In this document: positions 8,178 to 16,101 of the stretch, in pieces
Numbering within the stretch: position 1 is the first letter of the stretch
Layout: every line of letters starts with the position of its first letter
Source of the DNA: Brevinema_A sp051649605
Lineage (GTDB): Bacteria > Spirochaetota > Brevinematia > Brevinematales > Brevinemataceae
Reading direction: 5' to 3'
NCBI GenBank assembly: GCA_051649605.1
Contig: JBOFHK010000008.1
Coordinates: forward strand, 1-64,000
Length of the DNA: 64,000 nucleotides
The notes under the pieces: generated by a model
The model's input: only the letters and a program-made list of their open reading frames with translations
Told to the model about the DNA's origin: nothing
Database searches by the model: none
Position numbers and translations under genes: made by a program

Positions 8178-8816
8178 TTACCATTTTTTAATACTAGGAG
8201 TCTGGTTAAAACTCGAAATAAAAGTTGGTTTAATAACTTTTATCAGCTCTGTAGTGCTAGCTTCAATACTAAGAATAATATAATCTATTCTTGTACTGAG
8301 ATAATTATAGGCAATTAAAGCAGGGATAGATACAATAAGTCCAGCAGCTGTTGTGACTAATGCCTGTGCAATCCCTCCGATTAATTCTTGAGGATTGTTT
8401 AATCCTTGTGATGCTAAGACAGATGTTGATGTAATCATTCCTAATACTGTCCCCAAGAGTCCTAAAAGAGTTGAAATATTAATAATTGTTGCTAGAATGG
8501 GAAGGTGTTGGTTTAATTTAGGTAGTTCGTATTTGGCAATATCTTCCATTGCACGCTCCATTTCTTCGCGAGAACGAGACGCCTGTAAACCAGCTTTTAT
8601 AATATTAGAAGCTGTTCCTGGATGATCATTACAAATAAGGATAGCGTCTCCTATTTTTATTCCTCTAAACTTTTCCTGTATTTCTTTCTTGATAATATCA
8701 GCATTTCTAATGACAGTGTGTAGATAGAATAAGCGTTCAAAAAAAACGGCTAAACCAATAATGGAAGACAATAAAATTGTCAGCATAACCCAGCCACCCT
8801 GTAATAAATACTCCAT
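8178..8816 (-). CDS. exbB: MotA/TolQ/ExbB-family proton channel
   Basis: The 212-residue inner-membrane protein has three membrane segments: GWVMLTILLSSIIGLAVFFE at the N-terminus, IINISTLLGLLGTVLGMITS near residue 115, and ALVTTAAGLIVSIPALIAYN near residue 155. The GLLGTVxGM motif and the TTAAGL helix are hallmarks of proton channels that energise TonB or Tol complexes. A partner ExbD/TolR normally follows, but here the next genes are a chaperone and pfk, so the partner must be elsewhere. The start has a GGAGG ribosome site, and a consensus-like promoter lies just upstream. TolQ is an equally good name. Confidence 0.8.
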   Translation of the reverse strand: MEYLLQGGWVMLTILLSSIIGLAVFFERLFYLHTVIRNADIIKKEIQEKFRGIKIGDAILICNDHPGTASNIIKAGLQASRSREEMERAMEDIAKYELPKLNQHLPILATIINISTLLGLLGTVLGMITSTSVLASQGLNNPQELIGGIAQALVTTAAGLIVSIPALIAYNYLSTRIDYIILSIEASTTELIKVIKPTFISSFNQTPSIKKW

Positions 8817-8844
8817 TATTCCTCCATATTATTATACATCTAAT

Positions 8845-8873
8845 AGTATATCTTATTATTTTTATTTGGTCAA
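8845..8873 (-). promoter_or_regulatory. Sigma-70 promoter of the exbB-chaperone-pfk unit
   Basis: On the minus strand TTGACC (8868-8873), 17-bp spacer, TATACT (8845-8850), 29 bp before the start codon. Confidence 0.8.
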
Positions 8874-8960
8874 GAAATTAATAAGAATTTTTTAGAAAAT
8901 CATTGCTTTTTGTTTTTTATTGTGGGGAGATATATTATATAAAGTTTCCTATTGAAAATA

Positions 8961-8989
8961 TTGACAATATAGGTGTTGTTTATTATAAT
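8961..8989 (+). promoter_or_regulatory. Sigma-70 promoter of the YkvI-like gene
   Basis: TTGACA at 8961-8966, 17-bp spacer, TATAAT at 8984-8989: a full consensus match. The leader of about 65 nt shows no obvious riboswitch. Confidence 0.85.
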
Positions 8990-9060
8990 ACAAGCGATAT
9001 CTATGTGTCATATTAAAGAAATAATTTGATGTTATAACCAATTTTCAATAGCAGGTAAAA

Positions 9061-10149
9061 ATGAGTAAAAACCGTAAAGAAATTATAAAAATTGCCGGCA
9101 TCTATATGATGCTGAATATTGGAGCTGGTTTTACCTCTGGACAAGAAATCCTACAGTTTTTTTCTGGATTTGGTTGGTGGGGATTTTTTGGGGGGATTAT
9201 TACCTTTATATTAATGCTCTATGGCGGAGAATCGTTAATTGATGCTGGTTGGCTTTGTCGTAATAATTCTAAAATTTCTGTTTTTGAATATTTTGGTGGT
9301 TCGGTTATTGGACGTTTCTATAATGTTATTATTCCTGTGTTACTATTTGGATCGTATATTATTATGATTGCTGGAGCAGGATCAGTACTGGAGCAGTTTT
9401 TCCAGATTCCCAATTTTGTTGGTAGGGTTGTTGCATGTAGCTTATCTGTAGTAAGTGTATTTTTCAAATTTCAATATATTGCGAAATATTTAAGCTATAT
9501 TGGTAAAGGAATTGCTTTTATAATTTTTATCGTTGCCATCATCATTATTTTGAAAGAATTAGGAAATATTCCTTATGTTACTTCATTTATTCGAAAATAC
9601 CCTATTATTGTGGGAAGTGATTCTTTTTATGGTGCTAGTATTTTATATAGTGGTACGATTCTATTAGCGTCATCACAATTTTTATTTGATATGGGAATGA
9701 ATCTTGAACAAAGAAATAGCGGATTTTATGGTATTTTAGGGGGTACTATAGGGTTTGTTCTAGTTATTTTAACAATTCATTTTGCTATTATACTCAATTT
9801 AGATAAAGTATACAATCTTCCTATTGTAACCTTGTATTTTGCAGAGCAAATTTCATTAATATTGGCGTTTATTATTACTTTGTTAATTTTCATTGCGATG
9901 TATTCGGCGGGAACTATTTGTCTATGGTCTGTTAGTAACATTCTTCGTAAAAAATTTGATTTTTGGAAAAAAAGATATATTACAGTAATTGTTCTTTTGG
10001 GGGTAGGTGGCTTATTATTATCTTCTATTCCTTTTGGTCAGTTGGTTAATATGCTCTATCCTATAAATGGAATGTTTGGTCTTGTTTTAGTATTATTGAT
10101 TACTTATCACAATCGAAAACTAGGATACCAGATTAATGATGAAAAATAG
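9061..10149 (+). CDS. YkvI-family membrane transporter
   Basis: The 362-residue protein has about ten membrane helices. The N-terminal part (GIYMMLNIGAGFTSGQEILQFF) has the broken first helix with GAGFxSGQE seen in YkvI-family proteins, distant relatives of LeuT-fold sodium/amino-acid transporters. Substrate is unknown; amino acid or peptide uptake is the usual guess. It has its own promoter and is followed after 64 bp by a secreted protein gene, with a terminator only after that gene, so the two are probably co-transcribed. Confidence 0.75.
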   Translation: MSKNRKEIIKIAGIYMMLNIGAGFTSGQEILQFFSGFGWWGFFGGIITFILMLYGGESLIDAGWLCRNNSKISVFEYFGGSVIGRFYNVIIPVLLFGSYIIMIAGAGSVLEQFFQIPNFVGRVVACSLSVVSVFFKFQYIAKYLSYIGKGIAFIIFIVAIIIILKELGNIPYVTSFIRKYPIIVGSDSFYGASILYSGTILLASSQFLFDMGMNLEQRNSGFYGILGGTIGFVLVILTIHFAIILNLDKVYNLPIVTLYFAEQISLILAFIITLLIFIAMYSAGTICLWSVSNILRKKFDFWKKRYITVIVLLGVGGLLLSSIPFGQLVNMLYPINGMFGLVLVLLITYHNRKLGYQINDEK

Positions 10150-10213
10150 CTTAAAAATTTATTAAAAATACCGATAATTCTATAAAGATATTTTGATAAG
10201 TGATTGGTATCTT

Positions 10214-10813
10214 ATGTATAGAATTATTATAATTTCTCTTTTCCTTTTTTGTAGTGTATCTTTTAGCGAAGAAAATACAAAATTGTTAATGAGACAGTTT
10301 ACTACTGAGGATATTGATCCTTACCTCAAAGAAAAAGTGCCTTTTTTACAACGAGGTTTTTCGAATAGTATTCCTATTCCTTCAGTAAACCAATATATTT
10401 TAAATTTTTCTCCTACAGAAAATATTTTTGATTATTTTGCCCAAATTACAGGAAGAAATATTTTTAAAGCACAGTTTATTGTTTCTTGGTATATATTTAC
10501 CAATGCAAATCATATTCCTAATTCGATTGATCGGGTGATGGAATTAGTCAACCAAAAAAAACCAATTCTACTAAAATCTCTTTTAGCGGTTAATGGTAAA
10601 TGGGAATCGGTTGTTGAGCTTCCTTATACCACATTAAAAGAAGAATCTTATGTTTTTGTCTATGTTTCTTATCCCAATACGCAAGGTGTTTTAGTGCCGA
10701 TTGCGGGGCAATCTTTTTATAGAGAATTTCTGGGTAGTGTATCGGAAAGAGAGCAGAGTCTTGATCTCAATCAAGAGATGCTCGTTTATTGGCAGAAGAA
10801 AGGATACCTTTGA
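10214..10813 (+). CDS. Secreted hypothetical protein
   Basis: The start was set at the ATG at 10214, which gives a signal peptide (MYRIIIISLFLFCSVSFSEE) with likely cleavage after SFS; an upstream TTG at 10193 would only add seven residues. The mature part of about 180 residues has no recognised domain. It contains NPNTQGVLVPIAG-like strand-rich stretches and a WY-rich middle (FIVSWYIFTNA). It is the second gene of the YkvI-like unit. A periplasmic role is likely; function unknown. Confidence 0.6.
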   Translation: MYRIIIISLFLFCSVSFSEENTKLLMRQFTTEDIDPYLKEKVPFLQRGFSNSIPIPSVNQYILNFSPTENIFDYFAQITGRNIFKAQFIVSWYIFTNANHIPNSIDRVMELVNQKKPILLKSLLAVNGKWESVVELPYTTLKEESYVFVYVSYPNTQGVLVPIAGQSFYREFLGSVSEREQSLDLNQEMLVYWQKKGYL

Positions 10814-10821
10814 TACTAAAG

Positions 10822-10855
10822 AAAAAACCACTACTTATTAAAGTAGTGGTTTTTT
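10822..10855. terminator. Bidirectional terminator between the secreted protein gene and tRNA-Arg
   Basis: AAAAAACCACTACTT pairs with AAGTAGTGGTTTTTT around a short loop, with T-tracts on both strands; the genes on each side are convergent. Confidence 0.9.
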
Positions 10856-10857
10856 AT

Positions 10858-10931
10858 CGTGCCTATTAGGAGTCGAACCTAAGACCTTTGGAACCGCAAT
10901 CCAATGCTCTATCCAGCTGAGCTATAGGCAC
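10858..10931 (-). tRNA. tRNA-Arg, anticodon GCG
   Basis: The minus strand folds as a full cloverleaf: acceptor GTGCCTA/TAGGCAC, D arm AGCTCAGCTGGATAGAGCA, anticodon stem TTGGA/TCCAA around loop TTGCGGT (anticodon GCG), T arm TTAGG-TTCGACT-CCTAA, discriminator G. CCA is not encoded and must be added after transcription. Most bacteria use ACG, deaminated to ICG, in this position; G34 would read CGC and CGU without deamination. A perfect promoter lies just upstream. Confidence 0.93.
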
Positions 10932-10942
10932 ATATGAACCAT

Positions 10943-10972
10943 ATTATAACAAAAAATATATCTTCTGTCAAT
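10943..10972 (-). promoter_or_regulatory. Consensus sigma-70 promoter of tRNA-Arg
   Basis: On the minus strand TTGACA (10967-10972), a spacer of about 17-18 bp, TATAAT (10943-10948), about 11 bp before the mature 5' end. Confidence 0.9.
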
Positions 10973-11001
10973 ATTTTTTTATAATTATCTATAAAATATC
11001 T

Positions 11002-11047
11002 AAAAAAAGTGTATTTATAATAATTTATTATAAATACACTTTTTTTA
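11002..11047. terminator. Terminator downstream of the alanine/glycine symporter
   Basis: Long inverted repeat (arms about 11004-11023 and 11025-11046) built on GTGTATTTATAATA/TATTATAAATACAC with A and T runs at the two ends, so it can work in both directions. It lies downstream of the minus-strand symporter gene. Confidence 0.8.
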
Positions 11048-11110
11048 TGATAACGAATACCCTCTTCTCGGAGAAAGGAATAAGTAATATCTCCTAAAAG
11101 TAAGATCTAA

Positions 11111-12514
11111 CTATTTCCAGCATTCAAATTCGTTACTTTTGAAAATAGGATTTGTATTATTAGCTCGTTGTGTTTTATAATCTTTAAGAACTGCGGTAAG
11201 TACTTTATAGAGTTTGAGTATTGCATAGAGATTGAGTATTGTCATCATTCCCATTAATAAATCAGCCATATTCCACACTAAAGATAAAGTACTCATAGAA
11301 CCTAAAAATACTGAAGCAACAACGGCTACTTGGAAAATAAACATATAATTTTTCTTAGAACTTAAAAAAGACATACTGTTTTGTGCATAAAAATAATTTC
11401 CCAATACAGAAGAAAAGGCGAGTAAGAAGATACAAATTGCCAAAAATATATTTCCAAAATCTCCAAAGAAAGAGTTGAGAGCTGTTTGTGTTAAGATGAT
11501 TCCTGATTGATCAGGATTACTGAAATCGACTCCCGAAAATAAAATTAGGAAAGCAGTAGCAGAACAAATAATAATCGTATCAAAAAATACACCACAAGCT
11601 TGGATTAATCCTTGTTTGACAGGATGTGATGTGGATGCAGAAGCAGCAGCATTAGGAGCAGAACCCATACCAGCTTCATTTGAGAATAGGCCTCTTTTGA
11701 TCCCTGTGGTGATCGTACCAATTAACGTTCCTGTACCAAATTCTCTGAAACCAAAAGCGTTTTCAAAAATCATACTAAAAACTTCAGGAATACGGCTAAA
11801 ATTATTGAAAATAACAATAGCACATAAAACTAAGTAGAGTAGTGCCATGATAGGAACAATAATTGCAGAGGATCGAGCGATTTTGGGAAGACCTTTGAAA
11901 ATAAAAACAGCAGTAAGAATACTAAGCATAATTGCAGAGTAAACAGAAGGAATATTAAAACTATTTTGTAATGCTTGTGATATGGTATTTGCTTGAACGG
12001 CATTAAAAGAAAAACCAAAAACAAAAATAAGAATTACGGAGAATAAACTGCCTAAGGCTTTTGATCCCAGTCCTTTTTGCATATAATAGGATGGACCACC
12101 AATAAAATGAGCAGCGTTGGAAACAGGGTTTTTATCTTCTGTTTTGTAGACTTGAGCTAATGTAGACTCAACAAAAGCTAAAGCTCCCCCTAGTAAGGCG
12201 GTAATCCACATCCAAAATACAGCTCCAGGCCCTCCCAAGGTAATTGCCAAGGCTATACCAGCTAAATTCCCAGTGCCTACTCGAGAAGCGGTAGTTACCG
12301 CAAAAGCTTCAAAAGGAGAAATCTTTTTATTTGTTTTGTCAGAATCCTGAAGGCTTTCCTTGAACGCTAGTTTGATATTTCTCCAATCAAATTGAATGAA
12401 TCTTGTTTTAATACTATAAAACAACCCTATCCCTAATAACAAAACTATTAAAACATAAGAATACATGTAATTATTTAACATGTTCACAATATTATTAATC
12501 TGATCCAAAATCAT
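11111..12514 (-). CDS. Alanine/glycine:cation symporter (AGCS family)
   Basis: The 467-residue inner-membrane protein has about eleven helices and imports alanine or glycine with sodium or protons. Family motifs are clear: FAVTTASRVGTGNLAGIALAI near residue 70, GGPGAVFWMWITALLGGALAFVES near residue 93, the loop GGPSYYMQKGLG near 139, and RGLFSNEAGMGSAPNAAASA near 275. The start codon has a GGAG site. Its promoter carries a perfect 10-bp inverted repeat around the -10 box, which suggests repression by a dimeric regulator. It is a single-gene unit. Confidence 0.92.
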   Translation of the reverse strand: MILDQINNIVNMLNNYMYSYVLIVLLLGIGLFYSIKTRFIQFDWRNIKLAFKESLQDSDKTNKKISPFEAFAVTTASRVGTGNLAGIALAITLGGPGAVFWMWITALLGGALAFVESTLAQVYKTEDKNPVSNAAHFIGGPSYYMQKGLGSKALGSLFSVILIFVFGFSFNAVQANTISQALQNSFNIPSVYSAIMLSILTAVFIFKGLPKIARSSAIIVPIMALLYLVLCAIVIFNNFSRIPEVFSMIFENAFGFREFGTGTLIGTITTGIKRGLFSNEAGMGSAPNAAASASTSHPVKQGLIQACGVFFDTIIICSATAFLILFSGVDFSNPDQSGIILTQTALNSFFGDFGNIFLAICIFLLAFSSVLGNYFYAQNSMSFLSSKKNYMFIFQVAVVASVFLGSMSTLSLVWNMADLLMGMMTILNLYAILKLYKVLTAVLKDYKTQRANNTNPIFKSNEFECWK

Positions 12515-12531
12515 ACAATCTCCTAATAAAT

Positions 12532-12575
12532 ATAATTATCTGCATTATTATAGTACAGATAATTACATTTGTCAA
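12532..12575 (-). promoter_or_regulatory. Promoter and candidate operator of the symporter gene
   Basis: On the minus strand TTGACA (12570-12575), 17-bp spacer, TATAAT (12547-12552). TAATTATCTG at 12532-12541 and CAGATAATTA at 12555-12564 form a perfect 10-13-10 inverted repeat that encloses the -10 box, an operator-like position. Confidence 0.75.
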
Positions 12576-12680
12576 TATTATGCTTGAAAAATAATAAATC
12601 TTGTTTTTTGGATTGATTGTTGTGCATATGATTGTTTGTTTATTGTGCATAGTTAGGTTTGGAAACTTATTAAGAAAATA

Positions 12681-12708
12681 TTGACTTTTTATGATATTAT
12701 AGTATAAT
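12681..12708 (+). promoter_or_regulatory. Sigma-70 promoter of phoU
   Basis: TTGACT at 12681-12686, 16-bp spacer, TATAAT at 12703-12708. No clear PHO box was recognised upstream. Confidence 0.75.
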
Positions 12709-12736
12709 AAAATCATAAGATTAGTGGAGAGTTATT

Positions 12737-13393
12737 ATGAATGTTGTTGAAATCAAAATAGCAGAAGCAAAACAAATGATTGTAGAGTATATAACGCTTA
12801 TTGATACCATGCTGGTAAAAACTATGGAAGGATCTCAGGCTAAAAATTGGGATCTTGTGAAAGAGGTGATTGATGTCCTTGAACCTCGAGCGAATCAACT
12901 CAAATTAGAAGTTGCCCAAGAATGTCTGGGTATCTTAGCACTATATCATCCAGAAGCTGGACATCTCCGTGGAATTATCAAAATGTCAGGAATGGGAAGT
13001 GATTTGGAGAGAATGGGTGATTTAGTTACTAAAATTGCATTGTCTACCTATCGTTGGCAAGAGGCTTTTCATATCAGCGAATATCCTAAAATACTAGAAA
13101 TGGCAGAAGAAAATCGAAAAATGCTTATTGATGTGAGTAAATCTTTTGTTGAGGAAAATTGTTTGATAGCAGTGGCTGTTATTCAACATGATGATCGAGT
13201 TGATGATCTTTGTACAAGAATGTTAAAACAAATTATTAAAGAAATGAATCAAGCGGTAGACGTAGAACATTTACTTCAAATTATGAATATAACTCGTAAT
13301 TTTGAAAGAATAGCCGACCTAAGCACCCATTTGGCGGAAGATGTGATTTTTATCAAAGAAGGTCTTGTGCCTAATAAAGATAAAAATTCTTAA
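12737..13393 (+). CDS. phoU: Phosphate signalling protein PhoU
   Basis: PhoU tunes the PstSCAB phosphate transporter and its two-component signalling. The 218-residue all-helical protein has the two tandem three-helix PhoU repeats, each with the metal-cluster motif: SGMGSDLERMGDLVTKIA (about residue 84) and NITRNFERIADLSTHLAEDV (about residue 185). Unlike many genomes, phoU is here separated from pst genes; a pstB lies at the right end of this window about 50 kb away. It is followed after 25 bp by a glycosyltransferase gene, probably on the same mRNA. Confidence 0.93.
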   Translation: MNVVEIKIAEAKQMIVEYITLIDTMLVKTMEGSQAKNWDLVKEVIDVLEPRANQLKLEVAQECLGILALYHPEAGHLRGIIKMSGMGSDLERMGDLVTKIALSTYRWQEAFHISEYPKILEMAEENRKMLIDVSKSFVEENCLIAVAVIQHDDRVDDLCTRMLKQIIKEMNQAVDVEHLLQIMNITRNFERIADLSTHLAEDVIFIKEGLVPNKDKNS

Positions 13394-13418
13394 AGATCGT
13401 GTATTTTAGTAAACGGCT

Positions 13419-14525
13419 ATGAAAAAATTAAAAATTTTAGCTTTAAATTGGCGAGACCCTCTCCACCCAGAGGCTGGTGGTGCTGAGGTACATTTAGATC
13501 ATTTACTATCTTATTTGGCAAAGAAACACAACGTGGTGCTCATTAGTGTCCGGGTAGCAAAAACTAATGAAACTTTCTCCTACCATGGATACGAAATCCG
13601 ACGAGAAGGACACCCATTTTTATTTAATTTTACTTTTTCTTATCTTTGGAAAAAAAATCTATCTTCTCAGGGTTTTGATCTAATCATTGATGATATTTCA
13701 AAAATTGCTTTACAAACTCCTCTTTATATTAAAGATATTCCTATGATTGCTCTTTTCCATCATATTCATGGGCATACGCTGTTCCAATTATTACCGTTTC
13801 CTATGGCTTGTTACGTTTACATTATGGAAAAAATAGCCCTAAGGGCATATCAAAAGACAACAATGATTGTTGTTTCAGAAAGTACAAAACAAGAGCTTCT
13901 TAATTTTGCTCAATTTCAAAAAATACTCTTACTTCCTAATGGGATTGATAAAAATTATATAGAAATTCGTAAATTTTCTAAGATTCCATTTCAATTATGC
14001 ATAGTAGGACGTTTAACAAGAGCAAAAAGAGTAGATTTATCTTTGGAAGTTTTTCGATTACTACTTCAGAAATATCCTCAAGCTCGTTTATTGATTGCTG
14101 GAAAAGGTCCTCAGGAACAGGCATTAAAAAACTATGCGATACAATTACAAATAGATCATGCCATAGAATTTTTAGGCTATATTTCAGAAGAAGAAAAAAA
14201 ACGATTACTCGAACAATCTCAAGCACTATTATTTACTTCCGAAAAAGAAGGTTGGGGGATTACCGCTATAGAAGCGTCCGCTTGTTCTTGTCCTGTATTT
14301 GGTTTTGATGTACCTGGATTAAGGGATGCGGTACGCGATGGAGTGAATGGTTTTTTAACAAAATTTTCTGACACGAAGGCATTAGTATCTCTTCTTATTC
14401 TTTATTTACAAGATTCTGAGAAAAATGCTCTCCAAGCTCGTGCTTTTTGTTATGCAAAAAATTTTGATTGGGATAGAATCACCCAAGAATTTGAAATGAT
14501 TCTTTTAGAACAGCTACAAAAATAA
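13419..14525 (+). CDS. Family 4 glycosyltransferase (GT-B)
   Basis: The 368-residue protein has an N-terminal acceptor domain (WRDPLHPEAGGAEVHLDHL near residue 10, with the AGGAE loop) and a C-terminal Glycos_transf_1 domain (VGRLTRAKRVDLSLEVF near residue 190, then FTSEKEGWGITAIEASACSCPVFGFDVPG near residue 270, the nucleotide-sugar site with the E-x7-E pattern). It probably adds a sugar to a lipid or surface glycan. There is no membrane segment. It follows phoU closely, and no other glycan genes are adjacent, so the product cannot be predicted. Confidence 0.85.
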   Translation: MKKLKILALNWRDPLHPEAGGAEVHLDHLLSYLAKKHNVVLISVRVAKTNETFSYHGYEIRREGHPFLFNFTFSYLWKKNLSSQGFDLIIDDISKIALQTPLYIKDIPMIALFHHIHGHTLFQLLPFPMACYVYIMEKIALRAYQKTTMIVVSESTKQELLNFAQFQKILLLPNGIDKNYIEIRKFSKIPFQLCIVGRLTRAKRVDLSLEVFRLLLQKYPQARLLIAGKGPQEQALKNYAIQLQIDHAIEFLGYISEEEKKRLLEQSQALLFTSEKEGWGITAIEASACSCPVFGFDVPGLRDAVRDGVNGFLTKFSDTKALVSLLILYLQDSEKNALQARAFCYAKNFDWDRITQEFEMILLEQLQK

Positions 14526-14616
14526 AAAACTCTTTAATCTTTCACACGTGCTTTATTTTTATGTTGATTTATAATATAAAAAGATAATAAACTAGAATAA
14601 TAATAAAAAGGATTTA

Positions 14617-15936
14617 ATGATGATGGATTTCATAGAAAAAAAAATGATGCCTATACTGACCGCACTAAATAACATTAAGCATATTGTAGCCATTCGAGAA
14701 GGGATGATTTCTACTATTCCTTTAACAATTGTTGGCTCGTTTTTTTTACTAATTGCTTTTCCGCCTATCCCACAAGAGTGGTTTGAAACAATAGGTTTTT
14801 TTCAATGGATTGCTACAAATCGTTTAGAAATCCTAATTCCCTTTCGTGCAACGATGGGATTAATTGCCGTTTATGTAGTATATAATACAGCTTACACCTT
14901 GTCAAGTTCCTATAATCTTAATGGGATTACAGGAGGTACACTTGCTTTAGTAGCTTTTTTTATCACGCAATCTTTTCCTTCGGCAGAATCTGCAGGTAAA
15001 GCCCTGGGATTGGTACTTCCTATTATTAATCTTGGATCAGCGGGTTTATTTGTAGGGATTTTAACAGCTTTTGTATCGACAGAGATTTTTCGCTGGTTTA
15101 AGGAATCCAACTTAGTTATTAAAATGCCTGACGGTGTACCACCGTCTATTATGCGTTCTTTTGAGGCACTTTACCCTATGGCTTGTATTTTAATTTTATT
15201 TGGATCTCTTCATTTTGGTCCTAAAATTTTTTCTCCTAACGCTTCTTATATTGATCTCCATACTCTTATTGGAAAAGCTTTTTCTTGGTTATCTATAGGA
15301 GTAGATAGTCTACCAGGGGCATTGTTTATAGTGTTTTTTATTTGTATGTTATGGGTTGCTGGGATTCATGGAGTGTCTATTATAGGAGCTGTTGCTCGTC
15401 CCATATGGCTACAATTATTGGATAGTAATGCCGCTGCTTTTGCTGTTGGTGAGACACCTGCACATATTTTTTCTGAACCATTTTATCAATGGTATGTATG
15501 GATTGGAGGCTCTGGAGCTACGATAGGACTTGTTCTGTTAAGTTTTTTTATTGGACGTTCTAGTTTTATTAAGTCAATGGGACGGGCGACTATAATTCCT
15601 GCATTATTTAATATTAATGAGCCGGTAATTTTTGGTTATCCTATTGTCTTAAACCCTGTATTGGCAATACCGTTTATTATAGCTCCTATGGTTATGACGG
15701 TGATTACTTGGTTTGCCATTAATATGGGATTTGTGCCTCATAATGTGATTCTTGCTCCATGGACCTTTCCAGGGCCTTTAGGGGCGTATATTTCTTCTGG
15801 GGGTAGTGTTCGTGCATTAATACTTAATGTAATTAATATAGGGATTTCTTGCTTGGTTTATCTTCCTTTTCTATTATTTTATGATAAACAAATGCTTCTT
15901 GAAGAGCAAAAAAAATCTTATGATATTTCTCAATGA
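14617..15936 (+). CDS. PTS permease EIIC, lactose/cellobiose type (copy 1)
   Basis: The 439-residue membrane protein belongs to the CelB/LacE-type EIIC family. It shows the N-terminal IREGMISTIPLTIVGSFFLL segment, the conserved loop MPDGVPPSIMRSFEALYP near residue 170, and NINEPVIFGYPIVLNPVLAIP near residue 332, which lines the sugar site. It would translocate and help phosphorylate a sugar, but no EIIA or EIIB domain is fused or encoded nearby, so these must come from elsewhere. Downstream enzymes (gatZ/kbaZ, agaS, nagA) suggest an N-acetylated amino sugar such as GalNAc or GlcNAc. The first of three successive ATGs has an AAGG site at suitable distance. A second homologue lies at 27.8 kb. 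Confidence 0.88.
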   Translation: MMMDFIEKKMMPILTALNNIKHIVAIREGMISTIPLTIVGSFFLLIAFPPIPQEWFETIGFFQWIATNRLEILIPFRATMGLIAVYVVYNTAYTLSSSYNLNGITGGTLALVAFFITQSFPSAESAGKALGLVLPIINLGSAGLFVGILTAFVSTEIFRWFKESNLVIKMPDGVPPSIMRSFEALYPMACILILFGSLHFGPKIFSPNASYIDLHTLIGKAFSWLSIGVDSLPGALFIVFFICMLWVAGIHGVSIIGAVARPIWLQLLDSNAAAFAVGETPAHIFSEPFYQWYVWIGGSGATIGLVLLSFFIGRSSFIKSMGRATIIPALFNINEPVIFGYPIVLNPVLAIPFIIAPMVMTVITWFAINMGFVPHNVILAPWTFPGPLGAYISSGGSVRALILNVINIGISCLVYLPFLLFYDKQMLLEEQKKSYDISQ

Positions 15937-16045
15937 TTTTATAATAAATTTTAAAAAGATATTTCTACGATCTATAAATAAGATATGATAGGATGTCTTA
16001 TTTGAATAAATAAGCCTATAAAAAGGTAAATTAATAAAATTAGTA

Positions 16046-16074
16046 TTGACAGGATTTTTAATCATTTATATAAT
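16046..16074 (+). promoter_or_regulatory. Sigma-70 promoter of the gatZ-agaS-nagA operon
   Basis: TTGACA at 16046-16051, 17-bp spacer, TATAAT at 16069-16074. A hairpin-like repeat (AAATAAGATAT/ATGTCTTATTT, 15976-15986 and 15993-16003) lies just upstream and may end the EIIC transcript. Confidence 0.8.
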
Positions 16075-16101
16075 ATTATTATATTGGTAAAAGGAGTACT
16101 T

